A stretch of 51,962 bases of DNA from assembly GCA_025996865.1 (NCBI GenBank), contig BNTV01000019.1, positions 1 through 51,962 of the forward strand, written 5' to 3'. Under the pieces are notes generated by a model. It saw nothing but the letters and a program-made list of their open reading frames with translations. It made no database searches and was not told the origin of the DNA. Positions 41,092 to 49,209 of the stretch are shown piece after piece (positions within the stretch are counted from its first letter, which is position 1; each line of letters begins with the position of its first letter). The DNA comes from Bacteroidia bacterium (lineage in GTDB: Bacteria; Bacteroidota; Bacteroidia; Bacteroidales; Azobacteroidaceae). The position numbers and the translations under genes are program-made.

Positions 41092-41628
41092 ATGATTGGT
41101 AAACAAAAAATTTTTTTAATCGGTTATATGGGCTCAGGCAAGACCACTATGGGTAAACAGTTGGCAAAGAAACTGAACCTGCAATTCGTCGATATGGATT
41201 TGTTTATCGAAAACCGTTATCACAAAAGCATATCCGCCATTTTTGAAGAAAAAGGAGAAGCGACTTTCCGGGAAATCGAGCGAAAAACTTTACATGAAAT
41301 CATAGATTTTGAGAATGTCATAATTTCCACAGGCGGGGGTTTGCCTTGTTTTTTCGACAACATGGACATGATGAATCAATCGGGAATTACTATTTACCTG
41401 AAAGTGAGCGTGGAAGAACTGGCGAAACGATTGAGGACAGGGAAGCAAAAACGTCCGTTGGTAAAAGATAAAAAACCGGAAGAATTAAAAGATTTTATCG
41501 CTATGAATTTGGAAAAGAGGGAAGCGTTTTACAATAAAGCGACTTTCATTTTTGAAAGTGATGCGCTTTTTTCAAGTGAAAATTTCAGGGTTAAAATCGA
41601 ACAGTTAATTGAAAATATCCAAACATGA
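41092..41628 (+). CDS. aroK: Shikimate kinase
   Basis: A 178-residue kinase of the shikimate pathway, phosphorylating shikimate at the 3-hydroxyl. Walker A is GYMGSGKTTMGKQLAKKL (about 9-26). FVDMDLFIENRYHKSISAIF is the shikimate-binding DxD region, GEATFREIERKTL contains the conserved Arg, VIISTGGGLPCF the GGG motif and RPLVKD the LID end. Its stop codon (TGA within ATGA) overlaps the first ATG of leader element C. Confidence 0.93.
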   Translation: MIGKQKIFLIGYMGSGKTTMGKQLAKKLNLQFVDMDLFIENRYHKSISAIFEEKGEATFREIERKTLHEIIDFENVIISTGGGLPCFFDNMDMMNQSGITIYLKVSVEELAKRLRTGKQKRPLVKDKKPEELKDFIAMNLEKREAFYNKATFIFESDALFSSENFRVKIEQLIENIQT

Positions 41629-41681
41629 AACCCGCATGCAAAAATTGCGCCAAAGAACATGAAAACACAAATTATATCCAC
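41625..41681 (+). promoter_or_regulatory. Leader element C (3' arm missing), in frame with ald
   Basis: A shortened copy of the leader family. Its ATG overlaps the aroK stop (ATGA). It encodes MKPACKNCAKEHENTNYIH in frame with alanine dehydrogenase, whose own ATGAAA is at 41682. The 5' part is nearly identical to element A over 36 bases, but the ATGCGGGTT arm is lacking. No promoter box is visible, so it would be read through from aroK. Confidence 0.7.
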
Positions 41682-42887
41682 ATGAAAGCTACTCAAACAC
41701 GCATAAAAGAACCGTTTCGCGTTCCGCAGGAATTGTTGAAAGAAATTTCGAACGTGAAATTCCCGATGACAATTGGAATTCCCAAAGAAAACCGGCCGGA
41801 CGAAAAACGTTTGGTTTTTACGCCGGAAGCCGTTGATATGATTGTCGAAGCCGGTCATCAAGTTTTGTTCGAGGCCGGAGCCGGCGCGGGCATTCATTAT
41901 TCCGATGCGGATTATTCCGAATCGGGCGCAAGCGTTACCGGCAAGGAAGACGTTTTTAATTGCGATTTGATTTTCAAGATTGCACCGCCCACTTTGGAAG
42001 AAATTTCCATGATGAAAAAGAAAGCGACGATTTACAGTATGCTTCATTTTTCCGAGATGTCGGTTGAACTGATTCATGCAATGACTGAAAGAACCGCTAA
42101 TGCAATCGGTTATGAACTAATCACTTCCGACGGTCAGAATTTTCCGGTGCAGGATTCTGTTTCGGAAATTGAAGGCCTTGCGGCTATTTCGGTCGCTTCG
42201 GAATTATTGAGTAATGAGCAGGGCGGGAAAGGTATTTTGTTGGGAGGAATCCCCGGCATTTCACCGGCGGAAGTCATTATTATCGGTGCGGGTGTCGCCG
42301 GAAAAGTCGCCGCACGGGCGGCATTGGCTTTGGGCGCTATGGTCAAAGTTTTTGACAATGATATACTTAAACTCAGCAAATTACAAAAAGAGCTGGGAAC
42401 GATGATCTTTACCTCTGTTCTTCAGCCGAATGTATTGATGAATGCTTTCAAATCGGCCGATGTTGTGATTGGCGCCATGCCCTGCATCAACGAATCGGTT
42501 CGCTATCTGATTTCGGCCGATGTAATCCGTCGCATGAAAAAAGGTTCTTTGATTATCGACCTTCGAATCAACCAGGGCGGTTGCTTTGAAACGACTTGTT
42601 TCCTTCCGGAAAAACACCCGAAAGTATTTGAAAAAGGGGGAGTTATCCATTATTGCGTTCCCAATATAAGCGCAAGGGTTGCCCGAACGACTTCCATGGC
42701 GCTGAGTAATATTTTTACCCCTTTGATTGTCCGGATGGGAGAATCGGGAATTGCCGGAATCGCTCAATCCGACTCCGTTTTCCGTTCGGGACTCTACATG
42801 TATTCCGGGAAATTGGTCAATTCGTATGTCGCCAAGCGTTTCAATTTGCCGGCGCATGACATCGGGTTGTTTTTGTCGATGTTTTAG
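41682..42887 (+). CDS. ald: Alanine dehydrogenase
   Basis: A 401-residue enzyme interconverting L-alanine and pyruvate with NAD. The N-terminal MTIGIPKENRPDEKRLVFTP and MIVEAGHQVLFEAGAG match the Ald/PNT domain. ISPAEVIIIGAGVAGKVAAR is the Rossmann NAD-binding loop, and VIGAMPCINESVRYLIS and HYCVPNISARVARTTSMALS follow. The family start is MTIGIP; about 27 extra residues precede it (MKATQTRIKE onward), as in other Bacteroidota members. The upstream in-frame codons belong to leader C and are not counted. Confidence 0.9.
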   Translation: MKATQTRIKEPFRVPQELLKEISNVKFPMTIGIPKENRPDEKRLVFTPEAVDMIVEAGHQVLFEAGAGAGIHYSDADYSESGASVTGKEDVFNCDLIFKIAPPTLEEISMMKKKATIYSMLHFSEMSVELIHAMTERTANAIGYELITSDGQNFPVQDSVSEIEGLAAISVASELLSNEQGGKGILLGGIPGISPAEVIIIGAGVAGKVAARAALALGAMVKVFDNDILKLSKLQKELGTMIFTSVLQPNVLMNAFKSADVVIGAMPCINESVRYLISADVIRRMKKGSLIIDLRINQGGCFETTCFLPEKHPKVFEKGGVIHYCVPNISARVARTTSMALSNIFTPLIVRMGESGIAGIAQSDSVFRSGLYMYSGKLVNSYVAKRFNLPAHDIGLFLSMF

Positions 42888-42944
42888 GGATATTGAGTAT
42901 TTGCTAAAATTCGTAAATATTTCACATTAAGCGAAACCTAATGA

Positions 42945-44027
42945 TTATTTTTTTAGCAGCAACTCTTTCGCAGCTTCGATTAGCGTGTCTTTTCCTTTTT
43001 CCGCGTCTGAGGGTGACAGATCTATATGGATGTCGGGGTCAATTCCGAATTCGATTTGTTGTTTGTCCGCATCAAGAATCGGAACGGCCGAAAACCGTAC
43101 CGACCAACCGTTGGGCAATTCCGAGGAAAACGGCAAACCGCTGCCGCCACCCGTGCGATCACCCAAAATCCGGACATTCGGACAATAACGCATGGCATTC
43201 ACAAAATCGTTGGTCGCACTGAAACAACTTCTGTTTGTCAGCACAATAATCTTTTTTTGATAGTGTAGCCGGTTCGAAGGTTCGATGTAACGCTCCACCG
43301 GTTCGGAAAAATCGTTGTGGGCTTTGCCGGTTTTGTGTTGAATGTAGCCGACCAAAGTCTTTTCATTCACGAAGCGGGAAACGAGTTTATCCACATTGCT
43401 CAACAATCCGCCGCCGTTGTTCCGGACATCAATAATCATTCCCGGGCAATCGGCCATTTTGTTAATGATGTAATCCAAATTCGTCGCCCCTATTACCGAC
43501 GAAAAATTACCGTAATACAAATAACCGATACTGTCTTCCAATATTTTATACCGGATGCCTCCGGCAATCGCATAATCCGAATTTAAGTAATTGTTTATCA
43601 AGGATTCGCTAAAATTTTCGGGGTAATTTTCAAACCATTTCCAATAACGCCCTACGTCAAACGGCGAGTATAAATTGACATGCCCGTCTCTCAATTCCTG
43701 AAGCATCTCATTCAGAACGGAAAACAATGATTCGGCATTCATGTTACCCTTGATTTTTGCTGCATATTCCGAATGGATTTTGTCCCAATCAATCTCCTTG
43801 TATTCGAAAAAACAATAATGTTCATCCATAATTTTCCACAAGGCTTCGAAATTACCGCGCGGATTATTGGGATATTCATCAATGTCCATGCAAGCGAATA
43901 GCGAAAAAAATGCTAATATAATCACCCCCCAGCCCCCTGAAAGGGGAGTTGGGTTGCTAAACTTGTTCATCTTACTGCAGCAAGCTCCCCCTTCAGGGGG
44001 TGGGGTGGTAAAAATATTTCGTTCCAT
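42945..44027 (-). CDS. S41-family peptidase lipoprotein, signal peptide interrupted by a repeat
   Basis: A 360-residue tail-specific-protease-like protein. The catalytic domain has AGGIRYKILEDSIGYLYYGN, MIIDVRNNGGGLLSNVDKLV and VLTNRSCFSATNDFVNAMR (Ser nucleophile in SCFSATND). The N-terminus MERNIF is directly followed by a 30-residue segment coded by a P1 palindromic repeat, then IILAFFSLFACMDIDEYP, a hydrophobic core and lipobox. The start at 44027 (7 bases after the upstream stop) is preferred over 44063, which overlaps. Whether the lengthened signal still exports the protein is unclear. Confidence 0.85.
   Translation of the reverse strand: MERNIFTTPPPEGGACCSKMNKFSNPTPLSGGWGVIILAFFSLFACMDIDEYPNNPRGNFEALWKIMDEHYCFFEYKEIDWDKIHSEYAAKIKGNMNAESLFSVLNEMLQELRDGHVNLYSPFDVGRYWKWFENYPENFSESLINNYLNSDYAIAGGIRYKILEDSIGYLYYGNFSSVIGATNLDYIINKMADCPGMIIDVRNNGGGLLSNVDKLVSRFVNEKTLVGYIQHKTGKAHNDFSEPVERYIEPSNRLHYQKKIIVLTNRSCFSATNDFVNAMRYCPNVRILGDRTGGGSGLPFSSELPNGWSVRFSAVPILDADKQQIEFGIDPDIHIDLSPSDAEKGKDTLIEAAKELLLKK
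43921..44010. repeat. P1 palindromic repeat, full copy inside S41 signal peptide
   Basis: One end is CCCCCCAGCCCCCTGAAAGG and the other CCCCCTTCAGGGGGTGGGG; these are inverted copies around a 35-nt centre. It lies in frame between the first codons and the hydrophobic core of the S41 lipoprotein. It is 90 bp, a multiple of three. Confidence 0.85.
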
Positions 44028-44034
44028 GGTTGAT

Positions 44035-44958
44035 TTATTTAAAAACAGTGGAATGTTTTCCATTATCCGGTTTTCTCCCGTTTACTATATAGAAATTTTT
44101 GGAAACTCCCAAATAAAAAGTATTTGAGCGCCATTGAGTAGTCAGATCGTTGATTTTCATTTGATAAAACGAATTGATCAAAGCCGCTCGAATCGTGACC
44201 CAGTTCAGGGGAAGTTCAACGGACAGGATATTTTTGAATGTGAAATGATTATGAAACGAAGACATATAAAACAATTTTTCACTGTTCCCCAATCCGATTT
44301 CGTAATAAGATTCTCCGAATTGCGGGGAATATAGACTTCCGACCATCGGCAGATTGAGTTGATACCTGAACCGAACGGGCTGTGATTTAATCATTAATTT
44401 GTACGCCGCAATCCCCGAAAGACCTAAATTAACATTCACCTTCGCCGAAGCCGGATTATTTCCGTTCCGGCTGTTGTAGATAAATCCGAGTAAAACGCCG
44501 GCCTGAGGCCCCGCAAATACCTGAAAATCTTCATTGAACCGGAAGCGATAAGGCATTCCGTAATCATATTCAACGAATCCGGCCCGGTTGGAAGCCGTTT
44601 TCGTTTTATTTTCCGTATAGGAATAATTTATAAAAAATTGATGTTGAGACGAAAAATTCCCGTCTCCCAAACCAATCATGCGCATTTGCTCGTAAAACAA
44701 TCCTATATTTAATCCGCTGTATTTCAACGGAGAAAGATAGGAATCATAAATATGACCCGTACCAATGCCCACCAATGATGACTGATACATCAAGGGAATG
44801 GGTTTTTCTTCCTGAGAATAGCAGGAAAAAGGGTAAAAGGTACAAGGTACAAGGTAAAGGGTAAAGGAACAGATGAGCAAACGCAGTAAACCTGCCTTTT
44901 GCCTTGTACCTTTTACCTTGTACCCTTTAAAACAATCGTTGTTGTCCGGTAATTTCAT
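44035..44958 (-). CDS. Outer-membrane beta-barrel-like protein, N-terminus built from a repeat
   Basis: A 307-residue protein with alternating amphipathic strands (YSGLNIGLFYEQMRMIGLGD, QHQFFINYSYTENKTK, RFRFNEDFQVFAGPQAGVLL) and a final aromatic strand, typical of a Bacteroidota outer-membrane protein (similar to DUF3316). The signal region LLICSFTLYLVPCTFYPFSC and preceding codons are read from a P2 palindromic repeat that starts at the parC stop. The ATG at 44958 overlaps parC by 32 bases. The true start is uncertain; a TTG before LLICSF is an alternative. Confidence 0.65.
   Translation of the reverse strand: MKLPDNNDCFKGYKVKGTRQKAGLLRLLICSFTLYLVPCTFYPFSCYSQEEKPIPLMYQSSLVGIGTGHIYDSYLSPLKYSGLNIGLFYEQMRMIGLGDGNFSSQHQFFINYSYTENKTKTASNRAGFVEYDYGMPYRFRFNEDFQVFAGPQAGVLLGFIYNSRNGNNPASAKVNVNLGLSGIAAYKLMIKSQPVRFRYQLNLPMVGSLYSPQFGESYYEIGLGNSEKLFYMSSFHNHFTFKNILSVELPLNWVTIRAALINSFYQMKINDLTTQWRSNTFYLGVSKNFYIVNGRKPDNGKHSTVFK
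44830..44928. repeat. Palindromic repeat family P2 (GTACAAGG arms)
   Basis: The left arm is GGTAAAAGGTACAAGGTACA and the right arm CCTTGTACCTTTTACCTTG, inverted copies about 28 nt apart. The element begins at the parC stop codon and codes for the signal-peptide region of the outer-membrane protein. The arms share no bases with family P1. Confidence 0.8.
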
Positions 44959-47644
44959 CTATCAACTCTGTTACAGGTTTATCATCTTCTTCCGGATCAA
45001 TGTCTATATCCGGTTGAGGCAAATCCTCCGTCTCCGGTTCGGGAAAACGCGCCGGTTCGATTTCACGGATTTCTGCTACTTCGTAAGTCGTAATCCGTTT
45101 TCCTTTGGCTTTGAGGCTTTTTATTCCGATAAATTCTTCCACATCAATGATTAATGCCTCCCTGAAAGCGTCATTGCCTCCCAAAGTCACTTCAAATCGC
45201 GGATAAATGGTGTCGCTCAACAAAACCAAACGGGAAGCAGTATTTTCCCCGAGGAAACTTTGCTTTTTGTTACTGATTTCAAACGGGAAACGTTTAATGT
45301 AGGGATAGTTTTGCTGGTCTGCGTCGTACAATGCAACCGACCAGATTTTATCAGGGTTGAATTTCTCGACCACTTTGATTTGTCCCTGATAGTGATTGCC
45401 GGAATCGAAATTAGTGGTGTAAAATTCACCGTTTTCCTGTATGACCAAGACCAAATCGTCGGTAAAAAATTCGCCCAGAAAATCGCCGCGACCATCGTAA
45501 TTGAGGCGTAAAACGTCGTGGTCGAACCAAACCTGGCGCCCGCCCAAAGTCGAACCGCCTTTCTGTTTCAAGGAAATTTTGTGGATTTCCGCTTTCGTCA
45601 ACGTAATTCCTTTGGCGGCGCGCCCTTTGATTTGGATGTCGCTGAAATCCTTGTCGAAAACCAACAGTTTCTGACGGGGCTTGGGTTTCAGGATAACCCG
45701 TATCGTTTCTGCTTCACCGTTGGCGTTGGCGGAAAAATAGAGAATCCGGCTCCCGGCTTTACCCGCAGTCAAATCGTATTCTTTGTCGCGCGTAATACCC
45801 GTAACGGGAAAACGTTTGATGAAATTCACCCCGTTTTTGCCGTCGCGGTAAATCACATTGTAAATCGTGCGGCTGTCGTTCCGTTTGAAAACGTTGAGAA
45901 AGAGGATGTTTTTACCGACAAACATCTTTTCGCTGACTTTGACAACCTTGCATTTCCCGTCTTTGTAGAAGATAATGATGTCGTCGATATCCGAACAGTT
46001 GCAGATAAATTCGTCTTTTTTCAATCCGTAACCGATAAAACCTTCTTCACGGTTGATGTACAATTTTTCGTTGGCTTCCACCACTTTGGTCGCTTCGATG
46101 GTATCGAAACTGCGGATTTCCGTTTTGCGGGGATAATCTTTCCCGTATTTTTCTTTCAGTTTGACGAACCAATCAATGGTGTAATCGACAATGTGTTCAA
46201 TATGATGTTCAATGTCTTCAATTTGAGACTTATACGAAGCGATTAAATTATCGGCTTTGTCTTTGTTGAATTTGAGGATGCGTCCCATTTTGATTTCCAT
46301 CAGGCGCAACAAATCGTCACGGGTGATTTCACGGACGGGAGTTACCCCCCGGCCTTCTGAAAGGGGAGTTGGTGCGGCTAAGTCCTCTTCAGGGGATTTA
46401 GGGGTAAAATATTCTTTCAAACGCTTATCAACATGATTCAAGGCGGAATCCATATCCTTGGCATTTTCAAATTCCTTGTCTTTATAAATGCGTTCTTCAA
46501 TAAAAATCTTTTCCAACGATGCAAAGTGCAGACTCTCCAGCAATTCCTGCTTTTGAATTTCGAGTTCCAATTTCAGGAGACGTAAAGTATTGTCCGTCAC
46601 TTGTTTTAATATATCAGAAACTGTGAGGAAATGCGGTTTGTTGTTTTCAATCACGCAACAGTTGGGTGAAATGCTGATTTCGCAGTCCGTAAAGGCATAC
46701 AGTGCATCAATCGTTTTGTCGGATGAAACGCCGGGCGCCAGGTGAATCACGATTTCCGCATCTTTAGCGGTCATGTCATCGACTTTGCGGATTTTTATCT
46801 TGCCTTTTTCGTTGGCGCGCAAGATGGATTCGGTCAAAGTGGAAGTCGTTTTCCCGAAAGGTATCTCCGTGACGGACAAAGTTTTATTATCTATTTTGTT
46901 GATTTTGGCGCGGACTTTCACTGCCCCGCCCCGTTCTCCGTCGTTATAACGGGAAACGTCAACATAGCCACCGGTCTGAAAATCGGGATAAAACGTAAAT
47001 TCTTCTCCGTGAAGATAGGCAACGGAAGCATCAAGCAATTCGTTGAAATTGTGCGGAAGCACTTTGGACGACAAACCGACGGCAATTCCTTCTACGCCTT
47101 GCATCAAAAGCAAGGGAAATTTAACGGGCAGCGTAACCGGTTCTTTGTTACGGCCGTCGTAGGATAATTTCCAATCGGTCGTTTTGGGATTAAAAACCAC
47201 TTCGAGAGCAAATTTGGAAAGGCGGGCTTCGATGTAACGGGAAGCCGCAGCGCCGTCGCCGGTCAGGATATTTCCCCAGTTTCCCTGACAGTCAACAAGT
47301 AAATCCTTCTGCCCCAGTTGCACCAAAGCGTCGCCGATGGAAGCGTCTCCATGCGGGTGGAACTTCATGGTTTCACCTACGATGTTGGCCACTTTGTTGT
47401 AGCGGCCGTCTTCCAAGCGCCGCATGGTATGGAGAATGCGGCGTTGCACCGGTTTCAGTCCATCGTTGATATGCGGAACGGCGCGTTCCAAAATCACATA
47501 AGACGCGTAATCCAAGAACCAATCTTGGTACATTCCGGAAAGTACATAGCGCGAACCTTCCGTATTTACGGGCACTTTGTAATCGGAATGGTCTTTTGCA
47601 AGTTCTTCGTTGTCGATATTTCCTTCGATATATTCAGGTTTCAT
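44927..47644 (-). CDS. parC: DNA topoisomerase IV subunit A, with in-frame repeat insertion
   Basis: A 905-residue GyrA/ParC-family subunit that cuts and rejoins DNA with ParE. GLKPVQRRILHTM, HPHGDASIGDALVQL and the catalytic Tyr in AAASRYIEARL (Tyr at about 137) are present. The C-terminal half carries beta-propeller strands and ends ITGQQRLF. At about residues 413-435 the protein reads FTPKSPEEDLAAPTPLSEGR followed by GVTP, which is a translated P1 repeat next to the conserved ITRDDLLRLMEIKM helix. ATG 47644 is chosen because the in-frame TTG at 47668 falls within the -7 box. Confidence 0.93.
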   Translation of the reverse strand: MKPEYIEGNIDNEELAKDHSDYKVPVNTEGSRYVLSGMYQDWFLDYASYVILERAVPHINDGLKPVQRRILHTMRRLEDGRYNKVANIVGETMKFHPHGDASIGDALVQLGQKDLLVDCQGNWGNILTGDGAAASRYIEARLSKFALEVVFNPKTTDWKLSYDGRNKEPVTLPVKFPLLLMQGVEGIAVGLSSKVLPHNFNELLDASVAYLHGEEFTFYPDFQTGGYVDVSRYNDGERGGAVKVRAKINKIDNKTLSVTEIPFGKTTSTLTESILRANEKGKIKIRKVDDMTAKDAEIVIHLAPGVSSDKTIDALYAFTDCEISISPNCCVIENNKPHFLTVSDILKQVTDNTLRLLKLELEIQKQELLESLHFASLEKIFIEERIYKDKEFENAKDMDSALNHVDKRLKEYFTPKSPEEDLAAPTPLSEGRGVTPVREITRDDLLRLMEIKMGRILKFNKDKADNLIASYKSQIEDIEHHIEHIVDYTIDWFVKLKEKYGKDYPRKTEIRSFDTIEATKVVEANEKLYINREEGFIGYGLKKDEFICNCSDIDDIIIFYKDGKCKVVKVSEKMFVGKNILFLNVFKRNDSRTIYNVIYRDGKNGVNFIKRFPVTGITRDKEYDLTAGKAGSRILYFSANANGEAETIRVILKPKPRQKLLVFDKDFSDIQIKGRAAKGITLTKAEIHKISLKQKGGSTLGGRQVWFDHDVLRLNYDGRGDFLGEFFTDDLVLVIQENGEFYTTNFDSGNHYQGQIKVVEKFNPDKIWSVALYDADQQNYPYIKRFPFEISNKKQSFLGENTASRLVLLSDTIYPRFEVTLGGNDAFREALIIDVEEFIGIKSLKAKGKRITTYEVAEIREIEPARFPEPETEDLPQPDIDIDPEEDDKPVTELIDEITGQQRLF
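46342..46407. repeat. P1 palindromic repeat inside parC
   Basis: One end reads TTACCCCCCGGCCTTCTGAA then AGGGGAG, the other TCCTCTTCAGGGGATTTAGG. It has the same two-arm plan as 6801-6863, with several base changes. It is 66 bp long and maintains the reading frame of an essential gene. Confidence 0.82.
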
Positions 47645-47665
47645 TAAGCCATTTTTAACTTGTTG

Positions 47666-47673
47666 CAAAAGTA
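47666..47673 (-). promoter_or_regulatory. -7 promoter box for parC
   Basis: Minus-strand TACTTTTG matches TAnnTTTG, 21 bases before ATG 47644. Confidence 0.6.
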
Positions 47674-47743
47674 CGTGAATATTTTGAGATAATCAAAAAA
47701 TAATAATTTAAAGCAATGATTAACTACTTTTATTAATTATCCG

Positions 47744-47751
47744 TATATTTG
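47744..47751 (+). promoter_or_regulatory. -7 promoter box for the 75-residue gene
   Basis: TATATTTG fits TAnnTTTG, 31 bases before ATG 47783. Confidence 0.55.
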
Positions 47752-47782
47752 TGAAATCAAAACATCGTAAAATTTTGTCAAT

Positions 47783-48010
47783 ATGAATACAATTGTAACA
47801 GCGGAAATAGATGTCGCTACCCCTACCGGAAGGCGTATTATCAAGGACTTGGAGCAATACAAACATTCTGTCAAGTTGAATTATCCGGCATCGGAAAGCA
47901 TAACAGGGAAAACTTATACACATCAGGAAGTGTGGAATATGGTTGAAGAACGATTGAGTGATCATTACGGTGTAGAAATTAAAGATGAAATTGGGTGCAT
48001 TTCAAATTGA
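47783..48010 (+). CDS. Small antitoxin-like protein, no partner toxin
   Basis: A 75-residue protein (MNTIVTAEIDVATPTGRRII then KDLEQYKHSVKLNYP), ending in EVWNMVEERLSDHYGVEIKD. The pattern of a short N-terminal strand, a GRRIIKDLE helix and a C-terminal LSDHYG is that of small Bacteroidota antitoxin-like proteins that normally precede a RelE-type toxin. Downstream lies only the tail of a GH30 gene on the opposite strand, so no toxin is present. Function is inferred only from composition and size. Confidence 0.5.
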   Translation: MNTIVTAEIDVATPTGRRIIKDLEQYKHSVKLNYPASESITGKTYTHQEVWNMVEERLSDHYGVEIKDEIGCISN

Positions 48011-48029
48011 CCACAATTGTAATAAACCG

Positions 48030-48167
48030 TCAACCATTCTTCCACCGATAAGAAACCACCACCTTAGCCGGAACAGTATGAACAAAATGTTTCACCCCAT
48101 CATTTACCGTAATTTTTTTACTTTCGCCGGTATTGTTTACCAACACCAAATGTTTTTGTTGTGGTCT
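48030..48167 (-). pseudogene. C-terminal remnant of a GH30-like glycoside hydrolase
   Basis: A 45-codon frame after an in-frame stop reads KHLVLVNNTGESKKITVND then VKHFVHTVPAKVVVSYRW. This matches the C-terminal beta-sandwich end of GH30 enzymes (a strand with VVNN, then LPAKSVVTF.W). Everything upstream is missing. It precedes the GH16 beta-glucanase on the same strand, so it is probably the relic of a neighbouring glucanase gene. Confidence 0.6.
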
Positions 48168-48237
48168 TCACATGCCCAAGCGCTTATTGTTGTCAAAATC
48201 AAGACATTCCATTGATAAATCCGGTTCATATTGTTTC

Positions 48238-49074
48238 TTATTGGGGTTGATATACTCTCACATAATCAATTTCATAACGTGCGGGGAAAATAGCCGGGTC
48301 AATGCCTTGCTGACCTCCCCAATTGCCTCCAATGGCAAGGTTGAGTTTCAGGTAAAACGGTACATTGAAAGGCCAGGTGCTCTTGTTGCCGGCTTTATCA
48401 TTTTTGAACGAAAAGTATTCTATCCCTTCGATGTAGGCTTTGATTTCGTTTTCCGTCCAGAGCAGACCGTAAGTGTAAAACTTCTGTTCTGCTTTTGGTG
48501 CGCTGCGAGTGGCTGTTTTTTCAGTGCCTGCCACGTGGTTGTACGTTCCGGTATGCACGGAAGCCTGCGTTACATCGGGACGATAGCCGACATATTCCAT
48601 GATGTCGATTTCACCATCCAACGGCCAGCTTTGGAAATTCTTAGGAAGCATCCAAAAAGCAGGCCAGGTGCCGCGGCCGCCGGGCAGTTTCGCGCGCATT
48701 TCGAAATATCCGTAAGTCCAGGCTTTTACAGTGTTCATGCGGGCGGAGATGATGTCCGAACCTTGGTAAGGCGTGCTTAATTTGTAAGCTGTGATTGTCA
48801 ACATTCCGTTTTGAATTTTCGCTACGGTATCGGCGCCTGCCACGCGGTCAACGTAGTTTTGAGGTTCGTTGTTGCCCCAGCCGTTGTTACCTGTTTCGAA
48901 CCACCAATCGCTGCCGGGTAATCCGTTGTGTGTGTTGTCAAATTCGTCGCTCCAAACCAAAGCGTAATTTTTGGGTACAAAACCGTCCGGCTTTTTTTCC
49001 GGGGAGTTGTTGTTGCCGCAAGCGGAAAGGCAACTGGAAATGACTGCTGCGGCAAATACTATTATTTTTCTCAT
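48238..49074 (-). CDS. GH16-family beta-glucanase lipoprotein
   Basis: A 278-residue glycoside hydrolase. The signal ends with a lipobox (CLSAC, Cys at about 19). The catalytic motif is DGEIDIMEYVGY, where the two glutamates and aspartate form the E-x-D-x-x-E active site. LVWSDEFDNT begins the domain, and GRGTWPAFWMLPKN and LNLAIGGNWGGQQGID are family landmarks. It cleaves beta-1,3 or mixed-linkage glucans. The frame extends upstream to 49212, but that part lies outside the family, so ATG 49074 is used. Confidence 0.9.
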   Translation of the reverse strand: MRKIIVFAAAVISSCLSACGNNNSPEKKPDGFVPKNYALVWSDEFDNTHNGLPGSDWWFETGNNGWGNNEPQNYVDRVAGADTVAKIQNGMLTITAYKLSTPYQGSDIISARMNTVKAWTYGYFEMRAKLPGGRGTWPAFWMLPKNFQSWPLDGEIDIMEYVGYRPDVTQASVHTGTYNHVAGTEKTATRSAPKAEQKFYTYGLLWTENEIKAYIEGIEYFSFKNDKAGNKSTWPFNVPFYLKLNLAIGGNWGGQQGIDPAIFPARYEIDYVRVYQPQ

Positions 49075-49209
49075 ATTTTTTGTGTTTATATTTTTTGAAA
49101 AATCCCAGGCAAAGCGATTTACACCTCGCCGGAGAAACTTTGATAACAAAAATCTATTGCTTGTATTTTTATGGTTTCGGTATGAAAACAAATACCCAAT
49201 CCTGTCCTT

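Noticed and set aside
45518..46246. 242-codon ORF opposite parC
   Set aside because: It is the antisense shadow of the conserved parC C-terminal half and has no recognisable protein features.
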